NCBI RefSeq assembly: GCF_900537175.1
Contig: NZ_LS999834.1
Location: 313,406-377,405, forward strand
Direction: 5' to 3'
Source of the DNA: Lentilitoribacter sp. Alg239-R112
GTDB lineage: Bacteria; Pseudomonadota; Alphaproteobacteria; Rhizobiales; Rhizobiaceae
DNA: 64,000 bases
Below the pieces are notes generated by a model that saw nothing but the letters and a program-made list of their open reading frames with translations, was not told the origin of the DNA and did not search any database. Both the position numbers and the translations under genes were made by a program. Within the stretch, counting starts at the first letter, position 1, and each line of letters opens with the position of its first letter. Below, piece by piece: positions 48,655 to 57,997 of this stretch.

Positions 48655-49305
48655 TTAGCCCGTTGGACGCTTAAAATTACGCCTGGCTTCCTCGATTATT
48701 GCGCGATGATGGCACCCTTCAACGTGATCATTGACGATGCCCATGGCTTGCATAAAGGCATAAGCTGTTGTGGGGCCAACAAAGCTCCACCCTCTTTTCT
48801 TAAGGTCTTTTGAAATTGTAGTTGATCGCTCGGTCTTACCTAGCGTTCGAAGCGTTGCATAATCACATTTATCAGGTCGTTCGCTCTCATCTGGTTCCTG
48901 CGCCCAAAAATAATGCCCGAGTGAACCAAACTCTTTTTGCATCTCAAGTGCACGATTTGCATTATTGACCGCTGATTTGATTTTGCCCCGATGACGGATA
49001 ATACCAGCATCGAGAACGAGGCGTTCAATGTCGTCTTGTGTAAAGGCTGCTACCTTTTCAATTTCAAAATTGCAGAATGCTTTCCTGAAATTTTCGCGTT
49101 TCCGCAGAATTGTGAGCCATGAAAGGCCAGACTGAAACCCTTCAAGACAAAGTTTCTCAAACAAGCGTTCATCATCATCAACAGGAACTCCCCACTCATT
49201 GTCATGATATTCAATATAATCGGGCAAGTCAGACGGCCACCAACAACGTGTTATTCCATCTTCGCCTTTAATTAATCCTTCGTCAGGTGTATCATCAGAC
49301 ATCAC
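48655..49305 (-). CDS. tag: DNA-3-methyladenine glycosylase I
   Basis: Removes 3-methyladenine from alkylated DNA. The 216 residues contain the Tag zinc site: Cys in TRCWWPSD and His in YHDNEWG near the N-terminus, then His and Cys in NDHVEGCHHRAI near the C-terminus. The lesion-pocket block FQSGLSWLTILRKRENFRKA is also present. It is on the same strand as hisS, but the gap and lack of overlap leave the operon uncertain. Confidence 0.95.
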   Translation of the reverse strand: MMSDDTPDEGLIKGEDGITRCWWPSDLPDYIEYHDNEWGVPVDDDERLFEKLCLEGFQSGLSWLTILRKRENFRKAFCNFEIEKVAAFTQDDIERLVLDAGIIRHRGKIKSAVNNANRALEMQKEFGSLGHYFWAQEPDESERPDKCDYATLRTLGKTERSTTISKDLKKRGWSFVGPTTAYAFMQAMGIVNDHVEGCHHRAIIEEARRNFKRPTG

Positions 49306-49497
49306 TCGATCCTCGCAAATTCAAATCATTTAAGCTTCATTAACTTTGTTTCTAAAGCTTCTGATAACCCTGACAAAGAGTTTATTTAAAATTCGATCAA
49401 TTATCTTCATTGATTCATAATTTGGTATCCAAGCTAAGCGACAATTTCATTATATAGTAGAGTTATTTTATTTAACGCCTAGTAGTGAGTACGTTCA

Positions 49498-50256
49498 ATG
49501 AAGTTTTCCCGAATTGGTTTGCTGATAGCAGCAACTGCGATTTTTGCTTCGCCAACAATGGCTAATGATCGCTATCGCACAAAACCACCTGTTACAGTGA
49601 GCCCAAGCTTAGAATCCACTTGGGTATTACAATTAAATGGTGGCCAAGTTAGAAGTCGCTCTGTCCAACGAGTACAAAGACGACAGAAGCAGCGTGTTGT
49701 TCGACGTTCATTGACTACAGGAGAACAACGAAGTGGCGTCGTCATCCGTCAGGCTGCTGTTGCACCTGCTGCCAAAAAGAAAGCGGTCAAGCCGCAACTC
49801 AGCGCTCAGTTCTTACCTCAATTGGTGAATTACGAGAGTGATAAGAAGGTTGGATCGATCGTTATCGATACCCAAACAAAACATCTGTATCTCATTCTTG
49901 GAGATGGCAAGGCACGCCGCTATGGCGTTGGTGTCGGCAAGCAAGGGTTTGAATGGACAGGTAGTGAAAAAATTACACGCAAAGGCGAATGGCCATCCTG
50001 GCGACCACCAGCTGAAATGATTGCGCGAGAGAAGAAAAAGGGGCGCATTCTTCCAACCCATATGGAGGGTGGACCACAAAACCCACTTGGTGCACGTGCG
50101 CTTTATCTGGGTTCAACGCTTTACCGTATCCACGGAACAAACCAACCTTGGACAATTGGACAAGCGGTATCTTCTGGCTGTATCCGCATGCGTAACCAAG
50201 ACGTCGTTGATCTTTACGAACGCGTGAAGGTTGGTGCTAGAGTAACTGTTATATAA
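49498..50256 (+). CDS. L,D-transpeptidase (YkuD), paralogue 1
   Basis: A periplasmic peptidoglycan cross-linking or lipoprotein-anchoring enzyme of 252 residues. It starts with a signal peptide (1-22, ATAIFASPTMA) and an Arg/Lys-rich linker. The YkuD domain follows (about 118-252), with IVIDTQTKHLYLI and the catalytic HGTNQPWTIG and SSGCIRM, in which Cys is the nucleophile. The strongly basic linker (RSVQRVQRRQKQRVVRRS) is unusual. A terminator separates it from a second paralogue 190 bases on. Confidence 0.93.
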   Translation: MKFSRIGLLIAATAIFASPTMANDRYRTKPPVTVSPSLESTWVLQLNGGQVRSRSVQRVQRRQKQRVVRRSLTTGEQRSGVVIRQAAVAPAAKKKAVKPQLSAQFLPQLVNYESDKKVGSIVIDTQTKHLYLILGDGKARRYGVGVGKQGFEWTGSEKITRKGEWPSWRPPAEMIAREKKKGRILPTHMEGGPQNPLGARALYLGSTLYRIHGTNQPWTIGQAVSSGCIRMRNQDVVDLYERVKVGARVTVI

Positions 50257-50302
50257 AGCTTGCCTATCATTTGAGCAAATAGGCAAATTTCAATCCTTTT
50301 GG

Positions 50303-50330
50303 AGCGCCGAAGTACATTCGGCGCTTTTTT
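50303..50330 (+). terminator. Intrinsic terminator between the two L,D-transpeptidase genes
   Basis: AGCGCCGAA and TTCGGCGCT form a nine-base stem with a five-base loop, followed by T6. Confidence 0.88.
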
Positions 50331-50447
50331 CTTGCCGAAATTGATATGAAAGTCGATCAATTTTTCCAAAAATCTTACCTTCCCTTCTTGCACTTAGAGA
50401 AAACAATGCTAGTTTCTGATAAATCCAAATCAGGGGAGCTGAGGGCC

Positions 50448-51128
50448 ATGGGTTACTCAAGAAAATTTTACGTTGCAGTAAGCTTTGTACTTGCAATGGT
50501 ATTTGCAACACCACATACATTCGCTTTTACATATGACACAGGCCGAATTTTGGGTCTCGAAAACAGTACTGATGTTGTTCAAGTCGCTGTTAAAAAGAAG
50601 ATGAACCCAAAGTTCCGTCGTCGCAATGTTCGCATAGAGACAAGCCAAAAACCTGGCACGATCATCATCGATAGCAATACAAAGTATCTGTATTACATTA
50701 CAGGGAAAAACAAAGCTATTCGTTATGGTGTTGGCGTGGGCCGCGATGGCTTTGGTTGGGGCGGCACTGTCAAAATTGGTCGTAAAGCTGAATGGCCATC
50801 ATGGACACCACCAAAAACAATGATCCGCCGCGAAGCAGCTAAAGGCCGCAAAATTCCTTCATATATGAAGGGTGGCATTAACAACCCATTGGGTGCCCGC
50901 GCAATGTACCTCTACCGTGGTGGCCGCGATACAATCTTTAGAATCCACGGTACAAACCAGCCCTGGACAATCGGACACAACATGTCCTCTGGCTGCATCC
51001 GCATGGTCAACAAGGATGTTGAGCACCTTTATAAGCGTGCGAAAATCGGTACAAAAGTTATTGTGATTAAAGACGGTGCATCAAGCGCTAAATATTACAA
51101 ACCTAAAAAGGGTTTCTTCGGCGCATAA
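50448..51128 (+). CDS. L,D-transpeptidase (YkuD), paralogue 2
   Basis: A second enzyme of the same type, 226 residues. The ATG at 50448 has AGGGGAG nine bases upstream and places the signal peptide (VSFVLAMVFATPHTFA) at the N-terminus; starts at 50346 and 50406 are less likely. The catalytic HGTNQPWTIG and SSGCIRM are identical to paralogue 1, and GEWPSW/AEWPSWTPP blocks match too, so this is a tandem duplication. It lacks the Arg-rich linker and ends in a short Lys-rich tail. Confidence 0.92.
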   Translation: MGYSRKFYVAVSFVLAMVFATPHTFAFTYDTGRILGLENSTDVVQVAVKKKMNPKFRRRNVRIETSQKPGTIIIDSNTKYLYYITGKNKAIRYGVGVGRDGFGWGGTVKIGRKAEWPSWTPPKTMIRREAAKGRKIPSYMKGGINNPLGARAMYLYRGGRDTIFRIHGTNQPWTIGHNMSSGCIRMVNKDVEHLYKRAKIGTKVIVIKDGASSAKYYKPKKGFFGA

Positions 51129-51151
51129 GCTACATTGAAACTTAAGAATAC

Positions 51152-51187
51152 AAAACCCGATCAATATTAAGTTGTTCGGGTTTTTTG
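51152..51187. terminator. Bidirectional terminator between L,D-transpeptidase 2 and glcF
   Basis: AAAACCCGA and TCGGGTTTT form a nine-base stem with a 15-base loop, with a T-run on the forward strand and AAAA/TTTT symmetry that can also serve the convergent glcF transcript. Confidence 0.8.
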
Positions 51188-51208
51188 TTATCCAGTTTTC
51201 AGCTTGGT

Positions 51209-52510
51209 CTATTTAAGCTCTTTTGGTTTGTTTCCACCATAAACCCAATTTAACAATTCAACCGTATGAATGATCGGGACATCTGTTCCAGATGCAATTT
51301 GTGTGATGCAGCCAATATTACCTGCGGCAATGATATCTGGTTTGGTCGACATAATATTGTTGACCTTCCGCTCTTTGAGCTTATCAGCAATTTCACTCTG
51401 CAAAATATTATATGTTCCTGCCGAACCACAACATAGATGTCCCTCTGGCGGGTCTTTAACGATAAATCCAGCCTTTTTAAGCAACGTCTTCGGATGGGTT
51501 GTAATTTTCTGGCCATGCTGCATTGAACAGGCTGAATGGTATGTAACCGTTAGCGGTTCGTCTATCTTTGATTCAGGTAACTCCATTTCAACAAGGAATT
51601 CGGTAATGTCTTTTGCGAGTGTTGAGACCTTTGCGGCCTTATCTGCATAGGATGTATCTTCGCGCAGCATATGGCCATAATCTTTTATGGTTGTGCCGCA
51701 CCCCGAAGCGGTTATGATGATCGCATCAAGACCGCCATTCTCAACTTCGCGCATCCAGACATCGACATTGTTTTTGGCCGATTGTAATGCTGCCTCCTCC
51801 CGCCCCATATGATGAGTAAGCGAACCACAACACGTTTCGCCTTTTGGAATGACAACCTCAACACCAATGCGCGTGAGAAGCTCTATTGTTGCCGCATTAA
51901 TACTGGGACTAAGAACCGGCTGTGCGCAACCAGATAAAATGGCGACCCGCGCCTTTTTAACACCCGTGTTTTTACGAGTGCCAGGTTCAGAGGATCGTTG
52001 ATCACTTGAGATAGAAGGTGGTGCAAGGTCTAGCATGGCGCCAAGCGGCTTCAATGGCTTTATAGCTCTAAACAGCGTTGCAAAAGGTCTCCCAAGTTGC
52101 GCGAAACGCAGAGCCAGACGGAAACGTTTTGGGTATGGCAAGATATTAACCAACAACGCCCTAATCATTCGATCTGCAAAGGGTCTGTCATAGGTTTTCT
52201 CGATATATGCACGCGCATTATCGATCAGGTGCATATAATTCACACCCGATGGACATGTGGTCATGCAGGCAAGACAGGAAAGGCATCTATCTAGATGTGT
52301 CACGGTTTTTTCGTCTGCTGGGCGATCATTTTCCAACATATCTTTGATGAGATAAATTCTACCGCGAGGACTATCAAGTTCATTTCCAAGTGTGACGTAT
52401 GTTGGACAAGTAGCTGTGCAAAATCCACAATGAACACATTTGCGTAAGATCTTTTCAGATTCAGCGACATTTGAATCTGCAAGCTGGGCAAGGGAAAAAT
52501 CTGTTCTCAT
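51209..52510 (-). CDS. glcF: Glycolate oxidase iron-sulfur subunit
   Basis: The electron-transfer subunit of the GlcDEF glycolate (and D-lactate) dehydrogenase, 433 residues. Two [4Fe-4S] motifs (CVHCGFCTATCPTY, CLSCLACMTTCPSG) lie within residues 25-90. Two CCG domains (ETCCGSLTHHMG, LCCGSAGTYNI) follow. It is the last gene of glcD-glcE-glcF. Confidence 0.95.
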   Translation of the reverse strand: MRTDFSLAQLADSNVAESEKILRKCVHCGFCTATCPTYVTLGNELDSPRGRIYLIKDMLENDRPADEKTVTHLDRCLSCLACMTTCPSGVNYMHLIDNARAYIEKTYDRPFADRMIRALLVNILPYPKRFRLALRFAQLGRPFATLFRAIKPLKPLGAMLDLAPPSISSDQRSSEPGTRKNTGVKKARVAILSGCAQPVLSPSINAATIELLTRIGVEVVIPKGETCCGSLTHHMGREEAALQSAKNNVDVWMREVENGGLDAIIITASGCGTTIKDYGHMLREDTSYADKAAKVSTLAKDITEFLVEMELPESKIDEPLTVTYHSACSMQHGQKITTHPKTLLKKAGFIVKDPPEGHLCCGSAGTYNILQSEIADKLKERKVNNIMSTKPDIIAAGNIGCITQIASGTDVPIIHTVELLNWVYGGNKPKELK

Positions 52511-52514
52511 TTAT

Positions 52515-53756
52515 TTAACTCGCAGCTTTTTGAGACGTATCATGCTCGCGGTACATACGCCCTGGATTTAGAATATTATTTGGATCAAATTGATGCTTAA
52601 TACGTTCCGACAATGTAGCAACAGCTGCGTTCTGAGGTTCGAATATGTCGACGGGTTCATCGAGTTCTGCACTCTTTTTAAGGAGTGTTGCGTATCCACT
52701 GCCCACTTTTTGTACAGCTTGTCTTACAGCGCTGACATTTCCAACGGTATTGTCTGCAATCCAAACCAGACCACCCTGCCAGTCGTAAAATGCATCTATA
52801 TCTGACATATTACTTAACTCAGCGACGACCTTATACCCATCACTTGGCGCAACAGATACTTTCCAAATCGAGGCCTTGGCCCGTTCATGAAATGGCTTAA
52901 CGTTCGACATCTCCGTCCAAAGTGCCGCGGAATTTGATGTGTCAAGGAACGATATATCACCATATTTGTGCATAATGGCTTGTAACTTTTCTTTCCGTAC
53001 TTTGACTGATAGCTCCAATCCTTCGAGACGCAACATGGTCATGGATTTTCCTGAGAACTTGCCATCTAGAACTGTATTCGACAATGACTGAGGAAGATGG
53101 GCAGCGGCTGATACTTCCACAGATTGCGCCATTGCTAATGCCATAGCTTCTGTCGCTTCACGATCACCTAAACCGTGAATTATGATTGTTGTGGCCACTT
53201 CCTGCTTTGGCAGCACCTTAAATGTGACATCACGCATAATACCTAAAGTTCCCCATGACCCTGCCAAAAACTTAACCAGATCCAGACCAGTAACGTTTTT
53301 CATCACCTTGCCACCAGTTTTGATTAACTGACCTTTTCCATTAACGAAATTTATGCCCAGCAAACCGTCTCGTGCTGCACCTGCAACCAGGCGGCGCGAA
53401 CCGGACAGGTTTGCAGCGAAAATGCCACCCATAGTTTGGTTGCCTGTTGTTCCCAAAAGAATGGAATAATCTGCAGGTTCAAATGCTAGCATCTGATTGT
53501 TCTCATCCAATGCAGCCTTCACCAGATCTAAAGATGTTCCCGCATTTGCCGACATCACCAGTTCAGATGCTGTATATTCCACAATGCCAGATAGCTGGGA
53601 CAGCTCTAGCTGGATATCAGACGCAACATTATAACCAATGGGCCTCTTAGTTCCTGCGCCTCTGATCTCAATTGCCTCAACATCTCTGTAAGCTTGAGCA
53701 ACGACCTCAACCAATTCTTCCGATGATGTTGGTGCGACTATATTTTGCATGGTCAT
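52515..53756 (-). CDS. glcE: Glycolate oxidase FAD-binding subunit
   Basis: An FAD-binding subunit of 413 residues. The ATG at 53756 overlaps the glcD stop (ATGA) with a GGGGAGGGG tract upstream; an ATG at 53750 has the better spacing and is also possible. The FAD motif is EIRGAGTKRPIGYN, and GGIFAANLSGSRRLVAGAARD is typical of GlcE. It pairs with GlcD and GlcF. Confidence 0.94.
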   Translation of the reverse strand: MTMQNIVAPTSSEELVEVVAQAYRDVEAIEIRGAGTKRPIGYNVASDIQLELSQLSGIVEYTASELVMSANAGTSLDLVKAALDENNQMLAFEPADYSILLGTTGNQTMGGIFAANLSGSRRLVAGAARDGLLGINFVNGKGQLIKTGGKVMKNVTGLDLVKFLAGSWGTLGIMRDVTFKVLPKQEVATTIIIHGLGDREATEAMALAMAQSVEVSAAAHLPQSLSNTVLDGKFSGKSMTMLRLEGLELSVKVRKEKLQAIMHKYGDISFLDTSNSAALWTEMSNVKPFHERAKASIWKVSVAPSDGYKVVAELSNMSDIDAFYDWQGGLVWIADNTVGNVSAVRQAVQKVGSGYATLLKKSAELDEPVDIFEPQNAAVATLSERIKHQFDPNNILNPGRMYREHDTSQKAAS

Positions 53757-55192
53757 TCCCCTCCCCTTACGTCGAGTGGAAACACTTTTGAGGGATTGAA
53801 TATCCATTTCGGATCAAAAGCTGCACGCACATTCATCTGTTGATCAAGATCAGCTTGGCTATATTGATGTGTCATCAAATCCCGTTTTTCGATCCCAACA
53901 CCATGCTCTCCAGTTAGGCAACCACCAGCATCCACACAAAGCTTGAGAATATCCATACCTGCTTGCTCAGCCTTTATGCTCTCTTCAGGATCATTCATGT
54001 TAAACAGAATAAGAGGGTGCATATTGCCATCGCCTGCATGGAAAACATTCGCAACACGCAGACCATATTTCTTTACGATCTCAGCTGTCTGTTCCAGCAC
54101 ATAAGATAATTGACCAAGCGGTACCGTTCCATCCATGCACATGTAATCCGCAATTCGGCCTGTTGCACCAAAGGCAGATTTTCGCCCTTTCCAGATCAAT
54201 GCAGCTTCAAAAGCAGATTGACTTTCTTTAACCGTTTTAACGTTGTGTTGTTTGGCAATTTCAATGATTTTATCAAGCATATCCTGCATTTCGGCATCTG
54301 ACCCCTCAACTTCGACAATTAGGAGAGCTTCAACATCGAGAGGATACCCCGCACCTGCAAATGCCTCACAAATTTCAATTGCTAGCTTATCCATATATTC
54401 GATTGCGACAGGAATGATACCGGCGCCAATAACATCACGAACACAACTGCCAGCATCGTCAGCAGTATCAAACCCGAACAAAACCGGTCTCGCGCCAGCA
54501 GGTTTTGCAAGCAATCTAACCGTTGCTTCTGTTATAATTCCCAACTGACCTTCCGAACCGCAGATGATGCCTAATAGATCATAACCGGACGCATCCAATG
54601 CCTTACCGCCCAGCTCTACGATCGTTCCGTCGAACAGCACCATTTTTATGCCGAGCAAGTTGTTTGTCGTCACACCATATTTTAGGCAATGGGCACCACC
54701 AGAATTCATGGCGATGTTGCCGCCTATTGTGCAAGCAAGTTGAGAGCTGGGGTCAGGTGCATAGAAAAAACCATCCGCATCAGTCGCTTGCGAAATTGAA
54801 ATATTTGTAACACCCGCCTGTACAATGGCACATCTGTTATCAAGGTCGATTTCCAAGATTCTGTTCATCTTTGAAAGACCAATTACAACTGCATCTTCCT
54901 GGGGTATCGCACCGCCTGCAAGAGATGTTCCTGCACCACGTGGGACAATGGGAACACTCTGATCATGACAATATTTAATAAGAGCCGCAACCTGTTCAGT
55001 TGTTTCCGGCAAAACCACTGCCAACGGCAAGCGGCGATAGGCGATAAAAGCATCCGTCTCAAAGGGGACAAGTTCACGTTCATCTGTAATCAAGCAATCA
55101 ACTGGCACAAGGTTAGCTAAACCATTTATAATCTGACCTCTGCGAGACATGATTTCAGCATCAGGCTCCAGAAATTTTATAATCTCAGTCAT
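53753..55192 (-). CDS. glcD: Glycolate oxidase catalytic subunit
   Basis: The catalytic FAD subunit, oxidising glycolate to glyoxylate (and often D-lactate to pyruvate). The ATG at 55192 has GAGGTG just upstream and gives 479 residues (MTEIIKFLEP). VPRGAGTSLAGGA is the FAD phosphate-binding loop, and FHAGDGNMHPLILF and CLTGEHGVGIEKRD are C-terminal active-site blocks. It heads the operon; a dyad at 55208-55226 lies just upstream. Confidence 0.95.
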   Translation of the reverse strand: MTEIIKFLEPDAEIMSRRGQIINGLANLVPVDCLITDERELVPFETDAFIAYRRLPLAVVLPETTEQVAALIKYCHDQSVPIVPRGAGTSLAGGAIPQEDAVVIGLSKMNRILEIDLDNRCAIVQAGVTNISISQATDADGFFYAPDPSSQLACTIGGNIAMNSGGAHCLKYGVTTNNLLGIKMVLFDGTIVELGGKALDASGYDLLGIICGSEGQLGIITEATVRLLAKPAGARPVLFGFDTADDAGSCVRDVIGAGIIPVAIEYMDKLAIEICEAFAGAGYPLDVEALLIVEVEGSDAEMQDMLDKIIEIAKQHNVKTVKESQSAFEAALIWKGRKSAFGATGRIADYMCMDGTVPLGQLSYVLEQTAEIVKKYGLRVANVFHAGDGNMHPLILFNMNDPEESIKAEQAGMDILKLCVDAGGCLTGEHGVGIEKRDLMTHQYSQADLDQQMNVRAAFDPKWIFNPSKVFPLDVRGGE

Positions 55193-55207
55193 GGGCACCT
55201 CATTTAT

Positions 55208-55226
55208 TGGTAAAAAATGTTTACCA
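55208..55226. promoter_or_regulatory. Operator-like dyad in the glcD leader
   Basis: TGGTAAA and TTTACCA are perfect inverted repeats with a five-base spacer, 16 bases upstream of the glcD ATG. TGGT...ACCA ends are typical for FadR/GntR-family operators, and such a gene lies at 56388. Confidence 0.5.
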
Positions 55227-55351
55227 CATGATTTTGCAATTAGCAATCTCAACACATTTGTGCATATTATGAAAAAATAAATGATCCATATTGCAAATTT
55301 TGACGTAAAAAACTCAAAGTCTATAATTTCGCTCGCAACAGGGAATCGATC

Positions 55352-56299
55352 ATGAACAATCTTGGTGATTTAGAAGTTTTTGCTCGCATGGTCTCTGCTG
55401 GCTCGATGTCCGCCGCCGGCCGTGAACTGGGTCTATCTCCTGCGGTTGTGTCAAAACGCTTAAGACGGTTAGAGGATCGCCTGGGTACCCGCCTTATGAA
55501 CAGGACTACGCGACAGATTTCTCTTACCGAGGCTGGGCAAGGTTTTTATGAACGCGTACTGGCAATACTTGCCGGACTAGAAGATGCTGAAGCATTTGTA
55601 AGTAGACGATCGAATACAGCGAAGGGGACGTTGAAAATTTCAGCCCCGACATCTTTTGGCCGCATGCATATTGCACCTCATCTGAAAGCATTTTTTGAGC
55701 AAAATAGCGACATCCAGATAAATCTGAATCTTCATGATGACATGACCGATATCGTCGGGGAAGGCTACGATTTAGCCATCCGCATTGCAGAATTAAAGGA
55801 TTCAAGCCTTGTAGCAAAGAAACTTGCGCCAGTCCGACGAATTTTGTGCGCAACACCAGAATACCTCAAAGACAACGGCACACCATCAAACCTTGCCGAC
55901 CTTGAACACCACACATGTATTTCAAATCACAATAGCGATACATGGAAACTCGAGAATGAAGAAGAGATTTTTCATTTCCGCCCATCTGGCCCTATTCAAA
56001 CAAACTCAAGCGAAGTTGTACGCGAAGCCGTTCTATCAGGCGCTGGCATAGCCCTTCGCTCTACATGGGATATCGGGGAAAGCCTAAATTCAGGCCAGCT
56101 TGAACAAGTCCTGCCTCAATTTGAAAGCTCGCGCCTTGTTGCTATTCACGCAATTTATGCCAGCAAAACTTTTCTCCCGTTGAAAGTGCGTTTATTTATA
56201 GACTATCTTGCTAACCTTTATGGCAACATACCCTATTGGGATAGAAATTTAGTGCAGGATGATCCCGATCAAATATCGCAATTTCGGTCTCATGCATAA
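55352..56299 (+). CDS. LysR-family transcriptional regulator
   Basis: A 315-residue LysR protein. Residues 1-60 form the helix-turn-helix (SMSAAGRELGLSPAVVSKRLRRLEDRLG), and from about 90 the two-lobed effector domain follows (LKISAPTSFGRMHIAPHL). It is divergent from glcD with 159 bases between, so control of glcDEF is a natural hypothesis. The ligand is unknown. Confidence 0.92.
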   Translation: MNNLGDLEVFARMVSAGSMSAAGRELGLSPAVVSKRLRRLEDRLGTRLMNRTTRQISLTEAGQGFYERVLAILAGLEDAEAFVSRRSNTAKGTLKISAPTSFGRMHIAPHLKAFFEQNSDIQINLNLHDDMTDIVGEGYDLAIRIAELKDSSLVAKKLAPVRRILCATPEYLKDNGTPSNLADLEHHTCISNHNSDTWKLENEEEIFHFRPSGPIQTNSSEVVREAVLSGAGIALRSTWDIGESLNSGQLEQVLPQFESSRLVAIHAIYASKTFLPLKVRLFIDYLANLYGNIPYWDRNLVQDDPDQISQFRSHA

Positions 56300-56387
56300 A
56301 TTCCTATAAAATTTCCGATTTATCTTTTTGGATAAATTAATTGACCAAAATGAAATGACTTGCTAACTTATCCACTAGGTTAGGGTC

Positions 56388-57161
56388 ATGACAAAGAACA
56401 TTTTCTCTCAAATATCACAGCACAAAACAGCTGATCAAGCGGCAGAGCACATTGAAGAGCTCATCCTAGAAGGAATTTTGCGGTTCGGCGACAAATTGCC
56501 TGCTGAAAGAGATCTTGCCGAGCAATTGGATATTTCAAGACCCGTACTACGGCATGCGATTAAAGATCTTGAAGCACGGGAGCTTTTATATACAAAGCCG
56601 GGTGGCGGAACATATGTTGCAGATACCACTGGGCAGGTTTTTTCAGAACCGGTGATAGAGCTTATTGGTCGGCACCCGAAAGCGACAAATGATTATCTAG
56701 AGTACCGTAAGTCAATGGAGGGCATGTCAGCAGAACTTGCTGCAAAACGGGCCACACCTTCTGATAAAAAGCTATTAGCCGGACTGGCAGATGCTATGCG
56801 GGCAGCACATCAAGACGAGAATGCCGAACAGGAAGCAAGCCTAGACATCGAACTTCACAACGCTATTGGCGAATGCGCACACAATGTAATTTTGCTTCAT
56901 AGCCTTCGTTCTTGCTATCGACTGCTTTCAGGTGGTGTAATTTTTAATCGTGAGATAGTGCATAAAATTAAAGGTGCCCGTGAGAAGCTGTTCAACCAGC
57001 ATATTGCGATCATCGATGCGATTAACACCAATGACCCTGTTCTTGCTCGTGCGGCGGCAGAAACTCACCTTGACTTTATAATCACCAGCTTCAACGAAGC
57101 GAACCAACTTAGCGAAAGAGAATACATCTCTGAACTACGGCTAAAACAACGATCAAATTAA
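56388..57161 (+). CDS. FadR-subfamily (GntR) regulator, LldR/PdhR-like
   Basis: A 257-residue GntR-family regulator. The N-terminal winged helix has ILRFGDKLPAERDLAEQLDI and SRPVLRHAIKDLEARELL. The FCD effector domain (about 90-245) contains the metal-ligand pattern Asp/His...His...His (LDIELHNAIGE, FNQHIAIIDAI, AAETHLDFI). Such proteins often sense lactate or another small carboxylate. Being directly upstream of lutABC and near glcDEF, it is the best candidate regulator of one or both. Confidence 0.9.
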   Translation: MTKNIFSQISQHKTADQAAEHIEELILEGILRFGDKLPAERDLAEQLDISRPVLRHAIKDLEARELLYTKPGGGTYVADTTGQVFSEPVIELIGRHPKATNDYLEYRKSMEGMSAELAAKRATPSDKKLLAGLADAMRAAHQDENAEQEASLDIELHNAIGECAHNVILLHSLRSCYRLLSGGVIFNREIVHKIKGAREKLFNQHIAIIDAINTNDPVLARAAAETHLDFIITSFNEANQLSEREYISELRLKQRSN

Positions 57162-57218
57162 TCTACAGAATACTTCAATTTTGATATCAACCCGTTTAAG
57201 ACTAAGGCAAATCCGTTT

Positions 57219-57989
57219 ATGGAAACTACTGATAAAAACAAACCAAAAGTCGGATTATTTGTGACTTGCTTGGTCGATTTATTCCGACCAAGTGTAGGCT
57301 TTTCAGCAGTCGAACTTATTGAAAAATCTGGCTGTGAAATAGATGTACCGATGGCACAAACATGCTGTGGGCAACCGGCCTATAATAGCGGTGATAAAGC
57401 TAGCACTCGAGAGATTGCGATTCAAGTTCTCGAACTATTTGAAGATTACGACTATGTGGTTGCGCCTTCAGGATCTTGCGCAGCAATGATCAAAAAACAC
57501 TATATCGAACTATTTGAAAAAGGTGACCCGCTCTATATAAGAATGAGTGCGCTAGCTGATAAAACCTACGAACTTATAAGCTTTTTGACCGATATTATGT
57601 TTGTAACCCAAACAATTGATGCGCTCGACAAAACAGTTACATATCACGATTCATGTTCTGGCCTTCGGGAACTAGGCATTGAAAAACAACCACGAAAACT
57701 ACTTTCTGGCATCAAGGATTTGAACGTTGAAGAAATGAAAGATAGTGACGTATGTTGCGGATTTGGCGGCACGTTTTGTGTAAAATATTCCGATATTTCC
57801 AATGCGATCGTCGAGAAAAAAACGCAATCAATTAAAAATACCGAGGCCGACATGTTGCTCGCGGGCGATATGGGGTGCCTGATGAATATGGCTGGGAAAC
57901 TCAAACGCGAAGGTTCTGATATTGAGGTTCGGCACGTTGCAGAAGTCCTTGCTGGAAAGCTCGACACTAAACCCATTTCAGGAAATTGA
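57219..57989 (+). CDS. lutA: L-lactate utilization protein LutA-like (CCG-domain oxidoreductase)
   Basis: A cytosolic subunit of the LutABC L-lactate dehydrogenase, 256 residues. It carries two CCG cysteine motifs (QTCCGQPAYNSG, DVCCGFGGTFCVK), which bind an iron-sulfur centre. GLFVTCLVDLFRPSVG opens the protein in the standard way. It is the first gene of lutA-lutB-lutC, each overlapping or adjoining the next. Confidence 0.93.
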   Translation: METTDKNKPKVGLFVTCLVDLFRPSVGFSAVELIEKSGCEIDVPMAQTCCGQPAYNSGDKASTREIAIQVLELFEDYDYVVAPSGSCAAMIKKHYIELFEKGDPLYIRMSALADKTYELISFLTDIMFVTQTIDALDKTVTYHDSCSGLRELGIEKQPRKLLSGIKDLNVEEMKDSDVCCGFGGTFCVKYSDISNAIVEKKTQSIKNTEADMLLAGDMGCLMNMAGKLKREGSDIEVRHVAEVLAGKLDTKPISGN

Positions 57990-57997
57990 GATATCAC

